Notes: generated by a model not told the origin, from the letters alone. A stretch of 52,824 nucleotides of DNA from Acetobacterium malicum subsp. dehalogenans DSM 11527 (GCF_000472665.1 NZ_AXAC01000027.1:209-53032), one strand, 5' to 3'; counted from the stretch's first letter, positions 17,997-26,288 are shown. Translations and numbers: made by a program.

Positions 17997-18036
17997 AGAT
18001 TGATGCTGCTTCTGAATCGGTGGCATCAATCTTTTA
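17997..18036 (+). terminator. Terminator or attenuator between the ferredoxin and nifV genes
   Basis: AGATTGATGC (17997-18006) pairs perfectly with GCATCAATCT (18023-18032), followed by TTTAATTATT. The T run is short, so partial read-through into nifV is likely. Confidence 0.6.
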
Positions 18037-18097
18037 ATTATTATCCGTCACTTTTTTACATCCTATTTTTGAAATATTGCGAAAGCGGGGTACACAA

Positions 18098-19081
18098 ATG
18101 GTTACCATTATCGATCGGACACTGACAACCTTTAATACTGCCGGGATCACCTCCCAGGATCTTAACCATTTCTGTGATCTGCTTTTTACCTGTGGGGTCA
18201 CTAAAATCGAACTGACCCCTGACCTCGTTGCACGGCTGAACTTTCCGGAAACTGCCGCCGGTTTAAAAAAATGGCTGCTGGGGCGAAATTTTTTTCTCAC
18301 CCAACTTACTCCGATTGCTGCTGATTCGATGCGTTGTTCCAGCAAGGAACCCAAACCCCTATGGCAATTGGAAGCAAATGATCTGCTCGAAAAAAATATT
18401 CCTGTGAGTAAAATCAACCCCCTCCAGCATCGCAAAATCCGTATCACCGGACTCGATGACCTGATGACCCGGGACTATCCGGCGATTTTTAAAACACTGC
18501 TTTCCAGTGGTGTCGAAACCCTCGATTTTTGTCCAGGAAATCAAAAACACTGTGCTACTGCCATCGCCATGGAATGGCTTCATGCCGGTGGCCAAAGCAT
18601 CAGTTGCGGGTTTACCAATCATCATAACTTCGCGCCATTGGAAGAAGTATTGATGAGCCTGAGCCTCAGTCTACCCGATAACTTTACCGGCGATTTGTCA
18701 GTTTTAAGTGAACTGCGCAGCCTTTATGAAAAGCTGTCCGGGCAACCGGTTTCTAAAATGAAGGCAATCATCGGTGAAGATATTTTCAAGGTGGAATCCG
18801 GCATTCATGTCGACGGTGTTTTGAAAAACCCCCGTACCTATGAACCGTTTAATCCCCAAACCGTTGGAAGTCAACGGGAAATTGTGTTAGGGAAACACTC
18901 CGGCCGACAAAGTATTTTATATAAACTGAATCAACCTGATTTATCCGAATCAGCGGCCCACTCGATTTTAAAACAAATAAAAAAACGTTGCAGCCAGCTT
19001 GGCCGAAACCTGTCCGATCTGGAACTGCGAACCCTTGCCAGTGAGGTACAAAATGACAAACAGACGGAAGTATATTGTTGA
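18098..19081 (+). CDS. nifV-omega: Homocitrate synthase, omega subunit
   Basis: A 327-residue protein covering the C-terminal half-type NifV chain found split in clostridia. It starts with a degenerate barrel region (IIDRTLTTFNTAGITSQDL) and carries the typical DIFKVESGIHVDGVLKNPRTY and VLGKHSGRQSILYKL segments. With the alpha chain it makes homocitrate, the organic ligand of FeMo-co, from 2-oxoglutarate and acetyl-CoA. The ATG at 18098 has GCGGGG upstream. Its 3' end overlaps the alpha gene by 29 bases, consistent with coupled synthesis of the two chains. Confidence 0.9.
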   Translation: MVTIIDRTLTTFNTAGITSQDLNHFCDLLFTCGVTKIELTPDLVARLNFPETAAGLKKWLLGRNFFLTQLTPIAADSMRCSSKEPKPLWQLEANDLLEKNIPVSKINPLQHRKIRITGLDDLMTRDYPAIFKTLLSSGVETLDFCPGNQKHCATAIAMEWLHAGGQSISCGFTNHHNFAPLEEVLMSLSLSLPDNFTGDLSVLSELRSLYEKLSGQPVSKMKAIIGEDIFKVESGIHVDGVLKNPRTYEPFNPQTVGSQREIVLGKHSGRQSILYKLNQPDLSESAAHSILKQIKKRCSQLGRNLSDLELRTLASEVQNDKQTEVYC

Positions 19082-19868
19082 TACAACCTTAAGAGACGGC
19101 GAACAAAGCCCCGGGATGGCCTTTTCGATCCGGGAAAAAGTCACCATCGCCAAATCGCTGGACGCCCTGGGGGTCAGCCGAATCGAAGCCGGTACCCCGG
19201 CCATGGGCAGGGAGGAATGCCGGGCCTTTGAAAAAATCAAACTGGCCTGTCAGAAGGCGCAGATTATTGGCTGGAACCGGATGAATCTCGGCGATATCAG
19301 CCAGTCCATCGACTGCGGCGCCGACATTATCCATGTTTGTGTCCCGGCTTCGGATCTGCTGATTCGTGAGAAGCTGCGCACCACCCGATCCCAGGTACTG
19401 GAAACCCTGAGTGCCTGCGCCGCAGCTATCCACGATGAGAAAAGAGAACTAACTATCGGTTTGGAGGACGCCTCCCGGGCCGACTGGGATTTCGTCGTTT
19501 TGCTGATTGAAACCGCCCGGGATCTGGGGGCCACCACCCTGCGTTTCTCAGATACCGTAGGAATCATGTCGCCCAGCCTCTGCAAGGCCACGATCAGTCG
19601 GATTCCTGACAACATCGACATTGAAGTGCACATGCACAACGATCTGGGCATGGCAGTGGCAAACTCCATCCAGGGACTCCGTTCCGGCGCCAAATATGCC
19701 GATTCCACCCTCTTCGGGATCGGCGAGCGGGCCGGTAACTGCAATCTCGAACATCTCCTGATCGCCACCCAGGGTCAACTGGACTTCGGTATCAGCCTGG
19801 ACGAACTCCAGTGGCGACAGGCCGATTTAAAATCGATCATTTATAAAAACAAACTGACGTATGCCTAG
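19053..19868 (+). CDS. nifV-alpha: Homocitrate synthase, alpha subunit
   Basis: A 271-residue TIM-barrel chain of the homocitrate/isopropylmalate synthase family. It has YIVDTTLRDGEQSPGMAF at the N-terminus and the metal-binding EVHMHNDLGMAVAN near residue 195, then FGIGERAGNCNLEHLL. The chain ends where the C-terminal domain of a full-length NifV would begin; that domain is supplied by the omega chain. I chose the ATG at 19053 (GAGGT upstream) rather than an earlier start at 18999, which would only lengthen the overlap. It is the last gene of the nif region, and a terminator follows. Confidence 0.92.
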   Translation: MTNRRKYIVDTTLRDGEQSPGMAFSIREKVTIAKSLDALGVSRIEAGTPAMGREECRAFEKIKLACQKAQIIGWNRMNLGDISQSIDCGADIIHVCVPASDLLIREKLRTTRSQVLETLSACAAAIHDEKRELTIGLEDASRADWDFVVLLIETARDLGATTLRFSDTVGIMSPSLCKATISRIPDNIDIEVHMHNDLGMAVANSIQGLRSGAKYADSTLFGIGERAGNCNLEHLLIATQGQLDFGISLDELQWRQADLKSIIYKNKLTYA

Positions 19869-19894
19869 ATCATCTCCTACTGAACACATCCACT

Positions 19895-19924
19895 AAAAAA
19901 AAACACCGTGAGGTGTTTTTTTAC
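19895..19924. terminator. Bidirectional terminator between nifV and the HPr gene
   Basis: AACACC and GGTGTT pair around GTGA, flanked by seven A on the left and seven T on the right, so it works on both strands. It separates convergent transcripts. Confidence 0.85.
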
Positions 19925-19936
19925 ATCTTATAATAA

Positions 19937-20212
19937 TTACACTTCGCCAAAGCCACTGCCGATCAATGCCACCAGAGTTTCCACCGCCAGCATCTCATCC
20001 TCACCCGCGGCAAAAATTTCAACCACATCGCCCTGACTAATTCCCGTTGCCATAATACTCAACAACGATTTTGCCTCACCCTCTTTGGGGTCATCCCCTA
20101 ATTTTTTGATTCTGATATCCGCTCTGAATTCTCCGGCCTTCTGACAAAACTCCGCCGCAGGTCGTGCATGTAAACCTGTGGGATTAATAATTGTAACTGT
20201 TTTCGAATGCAT
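19937..20212 (-). CDS. HPr-family phosphocarrier protein
   Basis: A 91-residue HPr. His15 lies in the NPTGLHARPA motif, the site phosphorylated by PTS enzyme I. KSLLSIMATGI carries the regulatory serine (here residue 49, shifted by a small insert GDDPKEGE). Start ATG at 20212-20210 with GGTAGGAGT upstream. It is the third minus-strand gene behind a SorC regulator and a HAD phosphatase, with a 111-base gap, so it may or may not share their transcript. No PTS enzyme lies nearby. Confidence 0.92.
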   Translation of the reverse strand: MHSKTVTIINPTGLHARPAAEFCQKAGEFRADIRIKKLGDDPKEGEAKSLLSIMATGISQGDVVEIFAAGEDEMLAVETLVALIGSGFGEV

Positions 20213-20323
20213 ACTCCTACCTGTTAATGAATCTTTCATTCCTTTCCATTTATTCTTTCGGTCGCCTTCATATTATGATCGTTGTTATTATTATCTTCCC
20301 CGTTTCCGATAAAATAAACAGGC

Positions 20324-21118
20324 TTATAAGTAGTTCGTCATTTCTTTCAGTGAGTCAAAAACACAATCCGGAACCACCTCCGAATTTTTCAGGTCGGACA
20401 TTTTAGTCTCCCCGGTCAGCACCAGAAACCCTTTACCGCCATTATTGACACCAGTGGCCACATCGGTGTAGATCCGGTCTCCGACAAAGGCTACATCCTC
20501 TTTTTTATGGCCGGTAATGGCTAAAATCATTTCCATGGTTTCGGGAAAAGGCTTACCTAAATATTTGGGTTCCACCCCGGTCGATTTGGTGATCAGGGCA
20601 CACATCGAACCGCAATCGGGGATAAAACCGGTTTCGGTGGGACAGACCAAATCCAGATGAGTGGACAAAAAGACCGCGCCGTTTAAGATAAAGGTGCAGA
20701 TTTTCTCCAGCTTTTCGTAGGTCAGAGTTGTGTCAAAACTGGCCACCGCTACATCCGGCTGCTCCTGGACCAAGTTAATGCCGTGTTTCCGGAAGCTCTC
20801 TTCCAAGAGTGGGGTACCCATCAGATAGACAGATTGTCCAGGATAATAGGTTTTTAAATATTCAATGGTTACATCTCCGGAAGTGATAATCCGGTCTTCT
20901 TCCACAATACAACCCATATTTTTCAGTTTCTCCTGATAAAAGCTGGGCCCCCGGGATGAATTATTGGTGATGAAAATGAAATCTTTTTGCTGGGCTCGCA
21001 AAGCTTCGATAAAGTCCAGCGCCCCATCGATTAAGCCATTGCCCAGATAAACCGTGCCGTCCATATCCAGAGCAAACAGTTTAACATCTTTTAGTGCTTC
21101 TTTTTTCGTCACGATCAT
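20324..21118 (-). CDS. HAD-IIA sugar-phosphatase (NagD / p-nitrophenylphosphatase type)
   Basis: A 264-residue HAD hydrolase. Motif I is FALDMDGTVYLG, motif II is FITNNSSRG, the C2A cap lies between about 75 and 185, and motifs III and IV are GKPFPETMEMIL and AFVGDRIYTDVATGVN. This is the NagD/glycerol-phosphate phosphatase subfamily. The substrate is not known and is probably a small phospho-sugar or polyol phosphate. The start overlaps the sorC stop codon in an ATGA arrangement, so the regulator and enzyme are translationally coupled. Confidence 0.9.
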   Translation of the reverse strand: MIVTKKEALKDVKLFALDMDGTVYLGNGLIDGALDFIEALRAQQKDFIFITNNSSRGPSFYQEKLKNMGCIVEEDRIITSGDVTIEYLKTYYPGQSVYLMGTPLLEESFRKHGINLVQEQPDVAVASFDTTLTYEKLEKICTFILNGAVFLSTHLDLVCPTETGFIPDCGSMCALITKSTGVEPKYLGKPFPETMEMILAITGHKKEDVAFVGDRIYTDVATGVNNGGKGFLVLTGETKMSDLKNSEVVPDCVFDSLKEMTNYL

Positions 21119-22131
21119 TTTCTGTCAATCTCCTCAGTTTCTGCTTCCATCGTCCTATTCCTGGTCGCCGGTTCGGCGGCTTCATCGAGTTCCAGCAGTC
21201 TTTTTCCACATTCCACATCAGTGACCAGAACATTAATGAATCCGCCTTTGATGGCGCCCTGGATGGCCTGGGCCTTTTCGGGACCACTGGCCACGCCAAT
21301 CGAATGAGGGACCCGCCGGAGCTTTTTAATGTCAACCCCAATCACACAGTTATCAGCCTCAAAGGCTTCAGTGCTGCCATTGATATCAAAAAACTGCATA
21401 CCGACATCGCCCACCACATTTTTTTGGCGCATGATTTCCATGTCTTTTTCATCATAATAGCCGGTGGCCATAATGGCTGATCCCCGATTAGGCACCCCAA
21501 TCCCAACCACTGCTACATCCAGACCGTCACCCATTTTGATGATCCGTCGGATATCCGGTTCCTTCATCAACTCCTCTTTGATCTTAACTCCGGACACCCG
21601 GGCCGGTGCATGCAAAAGATAAGAGACACCACCAAAAGACTTGGCCAGAGCTTCAACAATAGTATTGGAATGAAGCTCCATGCCCAGATGTCCGATCCCG
21701 CCGATGAGCGGGATAAAAGTCACCCGCTTTGAGGTTCCCTTGGATACAAAACGATAGATCTGGCCAATTGAAGACCCCATCGAAACCCCAATAATGGTAT
21801 CATCTTTGATCAACCGCTCCAGATAGTTGGCGGTGGCCTTGGCCAGCTCATCCTTCTGATCCCGGTTATCCTGTTTCATATCGACGATAAAGACTTCTTT
21901 TAAGCCATAGCGATTCTCCAGTTTTTTTTCCAGATCAACATAATTATTGCCAAAAATAGGATCAATAATTATTTTGACTATCCCCCGCTCCCTGGCATTC
22001 TGAAGAATTCGGGACACCGTTGGTCGGGATAGCCCCAACTCCGTTGCGATCAGCTTTTGACTGATATCCTGATTATAGTACATCTCGCAGATTTTCACCA
22101 TCAGACGCTCATCGTCCACTACCTTTTTCAT
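21115..22131 (-). CDS. SorC/DeoR-type transcriptional regulator
   Basis: A 338-residue regulator. The N-terminal helix-turn-helix (YYNQDISQKLIATELG then SRPTVSRILQNARERGIV) is followed by a large sugar-phosphate-sensing domain (VIGVSMGSSIGQIYRFV and the effector loop CVIGVDIKKLRRVPHSIGVASG). SorC proteins respond to phosphorylated sugars, and the coupled HAD phosphatase suggests the effector is a sugar phosphate. The ATG has GGAAGGTG upstream. The C-terminus is unusually charged. Confidence 0.9.
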   Translation of the reverse strand: MKKVVDDERLMVKICEMYYNQDISQKLIATELGLSRPTVSRILQNARERGIVKIIIDPIFGNNYVDLEKKLENRYGLKEVFIVDMKQDNRDQKDELAKATANYLERLIKDDTIIGVSMGSSIGQIYRFVSKGTSKRVTFIPLIGGIGHLGMELHSNTIVEALAKSFGGVSYLLHAPARVSGVKIKEELMKEPDIRRIIKMGDGLDVAVVGIGVPNRGSAIMATGYYDEKDMEIMRQKNVVGDVGMQFFDINGSTEAFEADNCVIGVDIKKLRRVPHSIGVASGPEKAQAIQGAIKGGFINVLVTDVECGKRLLELDEAAEPATRNRTMEAETEEIDRK

Positions 22132-22240
22132 CCGGTCACCTTCCTGTTTCTGCTTTCGTAAGCTATTTCTAAGCTGTATCAGCTTTACGCTTTAAGACTT
22201 TTCTTTTTATTCATTTCTGAAATTATGCAATTATTACTTA

Positions 22241-22268
22241 ATTATATTGCTTTTGCTAAAAAAGTCAA
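22241..22268 (-). promoter_or_regulatory. Promoter of the sorC operon
   Basis: On the minus strand TTGACT (22263-22268), a 16-base spacer and TATAAT (22241-22246) lie about 110 bases ahead of the regulator start. Confidence 0.7.
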
Positions 22269-22303
22269 TCATTTCGTTTTCTTCTGTAAAAAAGTATCGA
22301 TTA

Positions 22304-22341
22304 AAAAGCCCGCTCGTTACAGATGTAACGAACGGGCTTTT
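22304..22341 (-). terminator. Terminator after the second amtB-glnK unit
   Basis: AAAAGCCCG-CTCGTTAC and its mirror GTAACGAA-CGGGCTTTT form a 17-pair stem with one mismatch and an AGAT loop. It works for the minus-strand glnK and could also act on the other strand. Confidence 0.9.
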
Positions 22342-22365
22342 CTCGATTTATTGAAAAAGTCATTT

Positions 22366-22704
22366 TTATAATGCGATATCTCCTCTTTCGCCGGTTCGGA
22401 TCCGGATACATTCTTCCACTGGTTTGATGAAAATTTTTCCATCGCCAATTTCGCCGGTTCGGACCACACTCATAATCAATTGGACGATTTCTTCGACCTT
22501 ATCGTCGGCTACCACAATTTTAATTTCAATCTTGGGAATCATATTCATCATCACCGAGGTGCCCCGGTTATGAGCCACCCAACCGTACTGGTTGCCGCAT
22601 CCCAGTACCTGGCGGATATTCATACCATTGACTTTTGCTGCCAAAAAGGCATCCTTTAAAGGTTCCAGTTTTTCCGGACGGATAATCGCTTCGATCTGTT
22701 TCAT
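22366..22704 (-). CDS. glnK: PII signal protein GlnK (second copy)
   Basis: A 112-residue PII protein that binds ATP/ADP and 2-oxoglutarate and blocks its partner ammonium channel. Family signatures are IEAIIRPEKLEPLKDAF and GEIGDGKIFIKPVEECIRIRTGE. The T-loop reads GCGNQYGWVAHNRGTSVMMN, so position 51 is Val rather than the uridylylated Tyr, and position 50 is Ser. Control must be by effector binding or another modification. It lies 131 bases downstream of amtB and is nearly identical to the other glnK in the window. Confidence 0.95.
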   Translation of the reverse strand: MKQIEAIIRPEKLEPLKDAFLAAKVNGMNIRQVLGCGNQYGWVAHNRGTSVMMNMIPKIEIKIVVADDKVEEIVQLIMSVVRTGEIGDGKIFIKPVEECIRIRTGERGDIAL

Positions 22705-22835
22705 AGCATTTTCCTTTCTTACTTAAAATAACCGGACATTGGGCAATTTCCAAGTACAGGAATAATGATTGTTTTACTTTCATTTACCCCAATATCCGGT
22801 GCTGACTTCCACTTCGTATTTTAGTCGATAAACTG

Positions 22836-24089
22836 CTATTGGTCAATTCCGGAAAATGCCGGATAAGCTTCTTCACTGTGTTCACTGATGTCAAGACCCA
22901 GTGCTTCTGCTTCAGGAGCGACTCGAATCGCCATGATCTTCTTGAGAATCAGCATAATCACCGCTGTCATCGTACCCGAATAAAGCACCGCAATTAACAG
23001 CGCTGTGATCTGGGCGACAAATAACTGGGTATCGCCAAAGAACAAGCCATTCCATTGGGCCACCGGATTAATCGCCGTCTGGGCAAACAGTCCAGTGGCA
23101 ATGACCCCCCAGATCCCACTGATACCGTGACATCCAAAGGCATCCAGGGTATCATCATAGCCAAACCGCACCTTCACCTTTGTTAAAAAGAAGAAGCAGA
23201 TCGGACTCACCACGGCACCAATAAACAAGGCCGCTTCGGTTGGTACAAAACCAGCTCCAGGGGTAATTGAAACCAGTCCAACGATTGACCCGGTGATGGC
23301 CCCCATGACGGTGACTTTTTTATAAACCACCATTTCAACCAGCATCCAGGTTAACATCGCCGCCGCCGATGCCAATAAGGTCGTCACTACCGCATGCACC
23401 GCCAGTCCGTTGGCGGCTAGAGCCGATCCGCCGTTAAAAGCAAACCAGCCGACCCATAAAATTGCCCCACCGATGACAAACAGCGGAATGTTATGGGGAT
23501 GATAGGATTTGATACCGTACCCTTTTCGGGAGCCCAGAATAACACAGGCCACCAGACCAGAAATCCCTGAACTGACTTCGATGACCAATCCCCCGGCAAA
23601 ATCCACCGCGCCGAGACCAGCAATCAGACCGCCCTGACCCCAAACCATATGGGCCATCGGATAATAAACCAGCAGCATCCAGAAGGTTACAAAAATAAAC
23701 AGCGCTGAAAACCGCATTCTTCCTGATAGTGAACCCACCACAATAGCCGGGGTTACCATACAGAATACCAGTTGAAAAATGGCAAACAGCTGCCCCGGAA
23801 TACTACTGGCATAGGGTCCCGGTTCAGATGCACTGATGCCTCTAAAAAAAATGTTGCTAAAATCACCGATAAAGCCAAAACCACCCAGATCCGGGCCAAA
23901 GGATATCGAATACCCCACCACATACCACATCACCGTTGCCAGTCCACAGCAAAACACCACCGACATGATGGTGTTGAGGACATTTTTTCGCCGCACCATT
24001 CCGGCATAAAATAATGCCAGCCCCGGGGTCATAAAAAATACCAGCATTGTACAAATCAGAATAAATGCCACATCTCCAGAATTAATCAT
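22836..24089 (-). CDS. amtB: Ammonium transporter AmtB (second copy)
   Basis: A 417-residue channel with about 11 membrane helices. It has FFMTPGLALFYAGMVRRKN at the start, the central YYPMAHMVWGQGG (pore histidine) and DAFGCHGISGIWG (second pore histidine). It moves ammonium/ammonia and is gated by GlnK, encoded next to it. The ATG has a GGAGG site. It sits behind a roughly 350-base leader with its own promoter and attenuator. Protein and layout are a tandem duplicate of the amtB at 24989-26242. Confidence 0.96.
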   Translation of the reverse strand: MINSGDVAFILICTMLVFFMTPGLALFYAGMVRRKNVLNTIMSVVFCCGLATVMWYVVGYSISFGPDLGGFGFIGDFSNIFFRGISASEPGPYASSIPGQLFAIFQLVFCMVTPAIVVGSLSGRMRFSALFIFVTFWMLLVYYPMAHMVWGQGGLIAGLGAVDFAGGLVIEVSSGISGLVACVILGSRKGYGIKSYHPHNIPLFVIGGAILWVGWFAFNGGSALAANGLAVHAVVTTLLASAAAMLTWMLVEMVVYKKVTVMGAITGSIVGLVSITPGAGFVPTEAALFIGAVVSPICFFFLTKVKVRFGYDDTLDAFGCHGISGIWGVIATGLFAQTAINPVAQWNGLFFGDTQLFVAQITALLIAVLYSGTMTAVIMLILKKIMAIRVAPEAEALGLDISEHSEEAYPAFSGIDQ

Positions 24090-24170
24090 AATTTCCTCCG
24101 TAATTCTCTGTTTTCGTTATTTATACCAATCACTGAAAATGGTTCAATGATTATCCGATCAACCCACTTT

Positions 24171-24219
24171 AAAACCAGCCCTCAACCGGCCGGCCGCTAC
24201 GCTTATCCCCTTTGATAAG
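24171..24219 (-). promoter_or_regulatory. Third hexaloop hairpin and weak terminator in the amtB leader
   Basis: On the minus strand CTTATC (24214-24219) and GATAAG (24202-24207) form a perfect six-pair stem with the hexaloop AAAGGG (A1, G4). A separate CCGGCC/GGCTGG stem (24188-24193 with 24175-24180), followed by TTTT, lies downstream. The two do not overlap, so a simple switch is not evident here. Confidence 0.45.
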
Positions 24220-24267
24220 TTGGTTCAATTAGCTAATTTAAAATCAGCAATTGCAGACGCTCAACGC

Positions 24268-24362
24268 AAAAAAAGACGACAACAAAAAAACTGTTATCGC
24301 CTTTGATACTCTAAATGATATATCCGGTTCACTTTTTTGCCGATTCTCCTCATTGACAATCG
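24268..24362 (-). promoter_or_regulatory. ANTAR-like P1/P2 element with terminator in the amtB (second copy) leader
   Basis: Minus strand. P1: CGATTGTC (24355-24362) pairs with GAGAATCG (24341-24348), with one G-G mismatch, around hexaloop AATGAG (A1, G4). P2: TATC (24305-24308) pairs with GATA (24295-24298) around hexaloop AAAGGC (A1, G4). The 3' arm of P2 is part of GGCGATAACA (24292-24301). That segment also pairs with TGTTGTCGTC (24275-24284, two G-T pairs), followed by seven T, making a terminator. P2 and the terminator exclude each other. Confidence 0.7.
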
Positions 24363-24440
24363 ACTAAACCTTTTCGCTATTATTTAAGGTTGATTTTAAT
24401 ATTTAATTTTTGTCGACTCATTTCTGACTCAGCAAGTCGA

Positions 24441-24469
24441 ATTATAGCATTTGTCGTCCCTGGAGTCAA
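24441..24469 (-). promoter_or_regulatory. Promoter of amtB (second copy)
   Basis: On the minus strand TTGACT (24464-24469), a 17-base spacer and perfect TATAAT (24441-24446). The leader that follows is about 345 bases. Confidence 0.85.
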
Positions 24470-24520
24470 TCCTCGAATTTATCAGAGTTGAAATCTTTCG
24501 TGTCTTTTCAAAAAAAGCGC

Positions 24521-24560
24521 AAAAAAAAGCGATTATATCAAGTATCTAATATAATCGCTT
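24521..24560 (-). terminator. Terminator after the first amtB-glnK unit
   Basis: AAGCGATTATAT (24527-24538) and ATATAATCGCTT (24549-24560) pair over 12 bases. Read on the minus strand they are followed by eight T. The two amtB-glnK units are therefore separate transcripts. Confidence 0.92.
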
Positions 24561-24578
24561 AAATCCATTTGCCAGTTT

Positions 24579-24917
24579 TTAAAGGGCGATATCGCCGCGC
24601 TCGCCGGTTCGAATCCGAATGCATTCCTCAACTGGTTTGATAAAAATTTTTCCATCACCGATTTCCCCGGTTCGGACAGTGTCCATAATCAGCTTCACGG
24701 TTTCCTCGACCTTATCGTCGGCAACCACAACTTTTATTTCAATTTTAGGAAGCATGTTCATCATTACCGAGGTTCCCCGATTATGAGCCACCCAACCAAA
24801 TTGATTCCCGCATCCTAGAATCTGACGAATGTTCATGCCATTAACTTTTGCTTCTAAAAAGGCATCCTTTAAAGGTTCCAACTTTTCCGGACGGATAATT
24901 GCTTCAATCAGTTTCAT
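24579..24917 (-). CDS. glnK: PII signal protein GlnK (first copy)
   Basis: A 112-residue PII protein, differing from the other copy in only a handful of residues (T-loop GCGNQFGWVAHNRGTSVMMN). Position 51 is again Val, so the usual uridylylation site is missing. It follows its amtB by 71 bases on the same strand and is followed by a strong terminator. The expected role is to bind and close the AmtB encoded just upstream when nitrogen is sufficient. Confidence 0.95.
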   Translation of the reverse strand: MKLIEAIIRPEKLEPLKDAFLEAKVNGMNIRQILGCGNQFGWVAHNRGTSVMMNMLPKIEIKVVVADDKVEETVKLIMDTVRTGEIGDGKIFIKPVEECIRIRTGERGDIAL

Positions 24918-24988
24918 AAGTTTTTTCCTTTCTTTGCTGATTGCGAAGCCATGATGGCATGGCTCCCCAACCGTATTTTAATTTCGTT

Positions 24989-26242
24989 CTATTGATCAAT
25001 TCCCGAGAAAGCTGGGTAGCCTTGTTCGCTGTGTTCGCTGATATCCAGACCCAATGCTTCGGCTTCCGGTGATACGCGGATATTCATCACTTTTTTAAGG
25101 ACCAGCATAATTACCCCGGTCATAACTGCCGAATAGATAACTGAAATCCCTACCGCCATTAATTGAGCCACAAATAATTCAGTAGCTCCGAAGAACAACC
25201 CATCCCATTGCGCAATGGGGTTAATGGCTGATTGAGCAAATAAGCCGGTGGCAATACCGCCCCAGATTCCGCCAATCCCATGACAACCAAAGGCATCCAG
25301 CGAATCATCATATCCAAATTTTTGTTTGACCTTGGTCATAAAGAATAAACAGATTGGACTAACTAAAGCACCGATAAACAAGGCCGCACCAAAGGGCACA
25401 TAACCAGAACCCGGGGTAATGGCTACCAGTCCGATTATCGCACCAGTCACAGCACCCAGAACCGTCACTTTTTTATAAAGAATCGATTCCATCAGCATCC
25501 AGCTTAACATTGCTGCTGCTGAAGCGATCATCGTGTTTCCCATCGCCTGAACGGCCAGTCCATTGGCAGCTAAGGCCGATGCGCCATTAAAGGCAAACCA
25601 GCCCACCCATAAGATGGCACCACCGGTGAAAATCATCGGAATGTTATGGGGATGATAAGCTTGAATACCATAACCTTTTCTTTTACCGAGGATGATACAG
25701 GCAATCAGCCCAGAAACCCCAGAACTGATATGAATAACATTACCGCCGGCAAAATCGACGGCTCCCAGTCCGGCGATAAAACCGCCTAAGCCCCATACCA
25801 TATGAGCTAGTGGGTAGTAAACAAGCAGCAACCAGAAGGTGATGAAGACAAACATGGCGGAAAATTTCATTCGACCTTCCAATGCCCCCACCAGAATGGC
25901 TGGTGTAATAATACAAAACATCAACTGAAATATGGCAAACAGTGCGCCGGGGATATTGGCCGCATAAGGACCAGCTTCAGTTGCACTGACACCGCTGAAA
26001 AAGGCATTGCTTAAATTCCCGACAACTCCCAGTCCGCCGACGTCTTCACCAAATGAAATCGAATAACCAACGGCAAACCACATCACTGTTGCCAAACCAC
26101 AACAGAATAACACAGACATCAATGTATTAATCACATTCTTTCTGCGTACCATCCCACCATAGAACAATCCCAAGCCTGGAGTCATAAAGAATACCAGCAT
26201 TGAACCGATCAGAACAAATGCGACATCACCAGAATTAATCAT
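24989..26242 (-). CDS. amtB: Ammonium transporter AmtB (first copy)
   Basis: A 417-residue ammonium channel with about 11 membrane helices, FFMTPGLGLFYGGMVRRKN at the start, YYPLAHMVWGLGG and DAFGCHGIGGIWG with the two pore histidines, and the same C-terminus EHSEQGYPAFSGIDQ as its paralogue. That C-terminal tail is the part involved in GlnK control. Its AGGAAG ribosome site lies at the end of a roughly 390-base leader with tandem attenuators. Confidence 0.96.
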   Translation of the reverse strand: MINSGDVAFVLIGSMLVFFMTPGLGLFYGGMVRRKNVINTLMSVLFCCGLATVMWFAVGYSISFGEDVGGLGVVGNLSNAFFSGVSATEAGPYAANIPGALFAIFQLMFCIITPAILVGALEGRMKFSAMFVFITFWLLLVYYPLAHMVWGLGGFIAGLGAVDFAGGNVIHISSGVSGLIACIILGKRKGYGIQAYHPHNIPMIFTGGAILWVGWFAFNGASALAANGLAVQAMGNTMIASAAAMLSWMLMESILYKKVTVLGAVTGAIIGLVAITPGSGYVPFGAALFIGALVSPICLFFMTKVKQKFGYDDSLDAFGCHGIGGIWGGIATGLFAQSAINPIAQWDGLFFGATELFVAQLMAVGISVIYSAVMTGVIMLVLKKVMNIRVSPEAEALGLDISEHSEQGYPAFSGIDQ

Positions 26243-26269
26243 TTTAACTTCCTCTTTTCTAAATTATTT

Positions 26270-26288
26270 TGATCAAGTAGCTTGATCA
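26270..26288. repeat. Inverted repeat just upstream of amtB (first copy)
   Basis: TGATCAAG and CTTGATCA form a perfect 8-pair stem around TAG, about 28 bases before the amtB start. It could affect translation or mRNA stability. Confidence 0.5.

Larger units (their letters stand above)
24090..24578 (-). other. Leader and promoter region of amtB (second copy)
   Basis: This 489-base gap contains, in minus-strand order, the terminator of the upstream glnK (24521-24560), a strong promoter (24441-24469), an ANTAR-like hairpin pair with a terminator (24268-24362), a third perfect hexaloop hairpin (24202-24219) and a weaker GC-rich hairpin with TTTT (24171-24193). Confidence 0.8.

Noticed and set aside
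18098-19868. Frameshifted isopropylmalate synthase or broken nifV
   Set aside because: The two overlapping frames match the known omega/alpha split of clostridial homocitrate synthase and each has its own ribosome site.
24595-24615. GGTTCGAATCC-like tRNA T-arm sequence
   Set aside because: It lies inside the glnK coding region (RIRTGER codons) and no acceptor or anticodon arm surrounds it.
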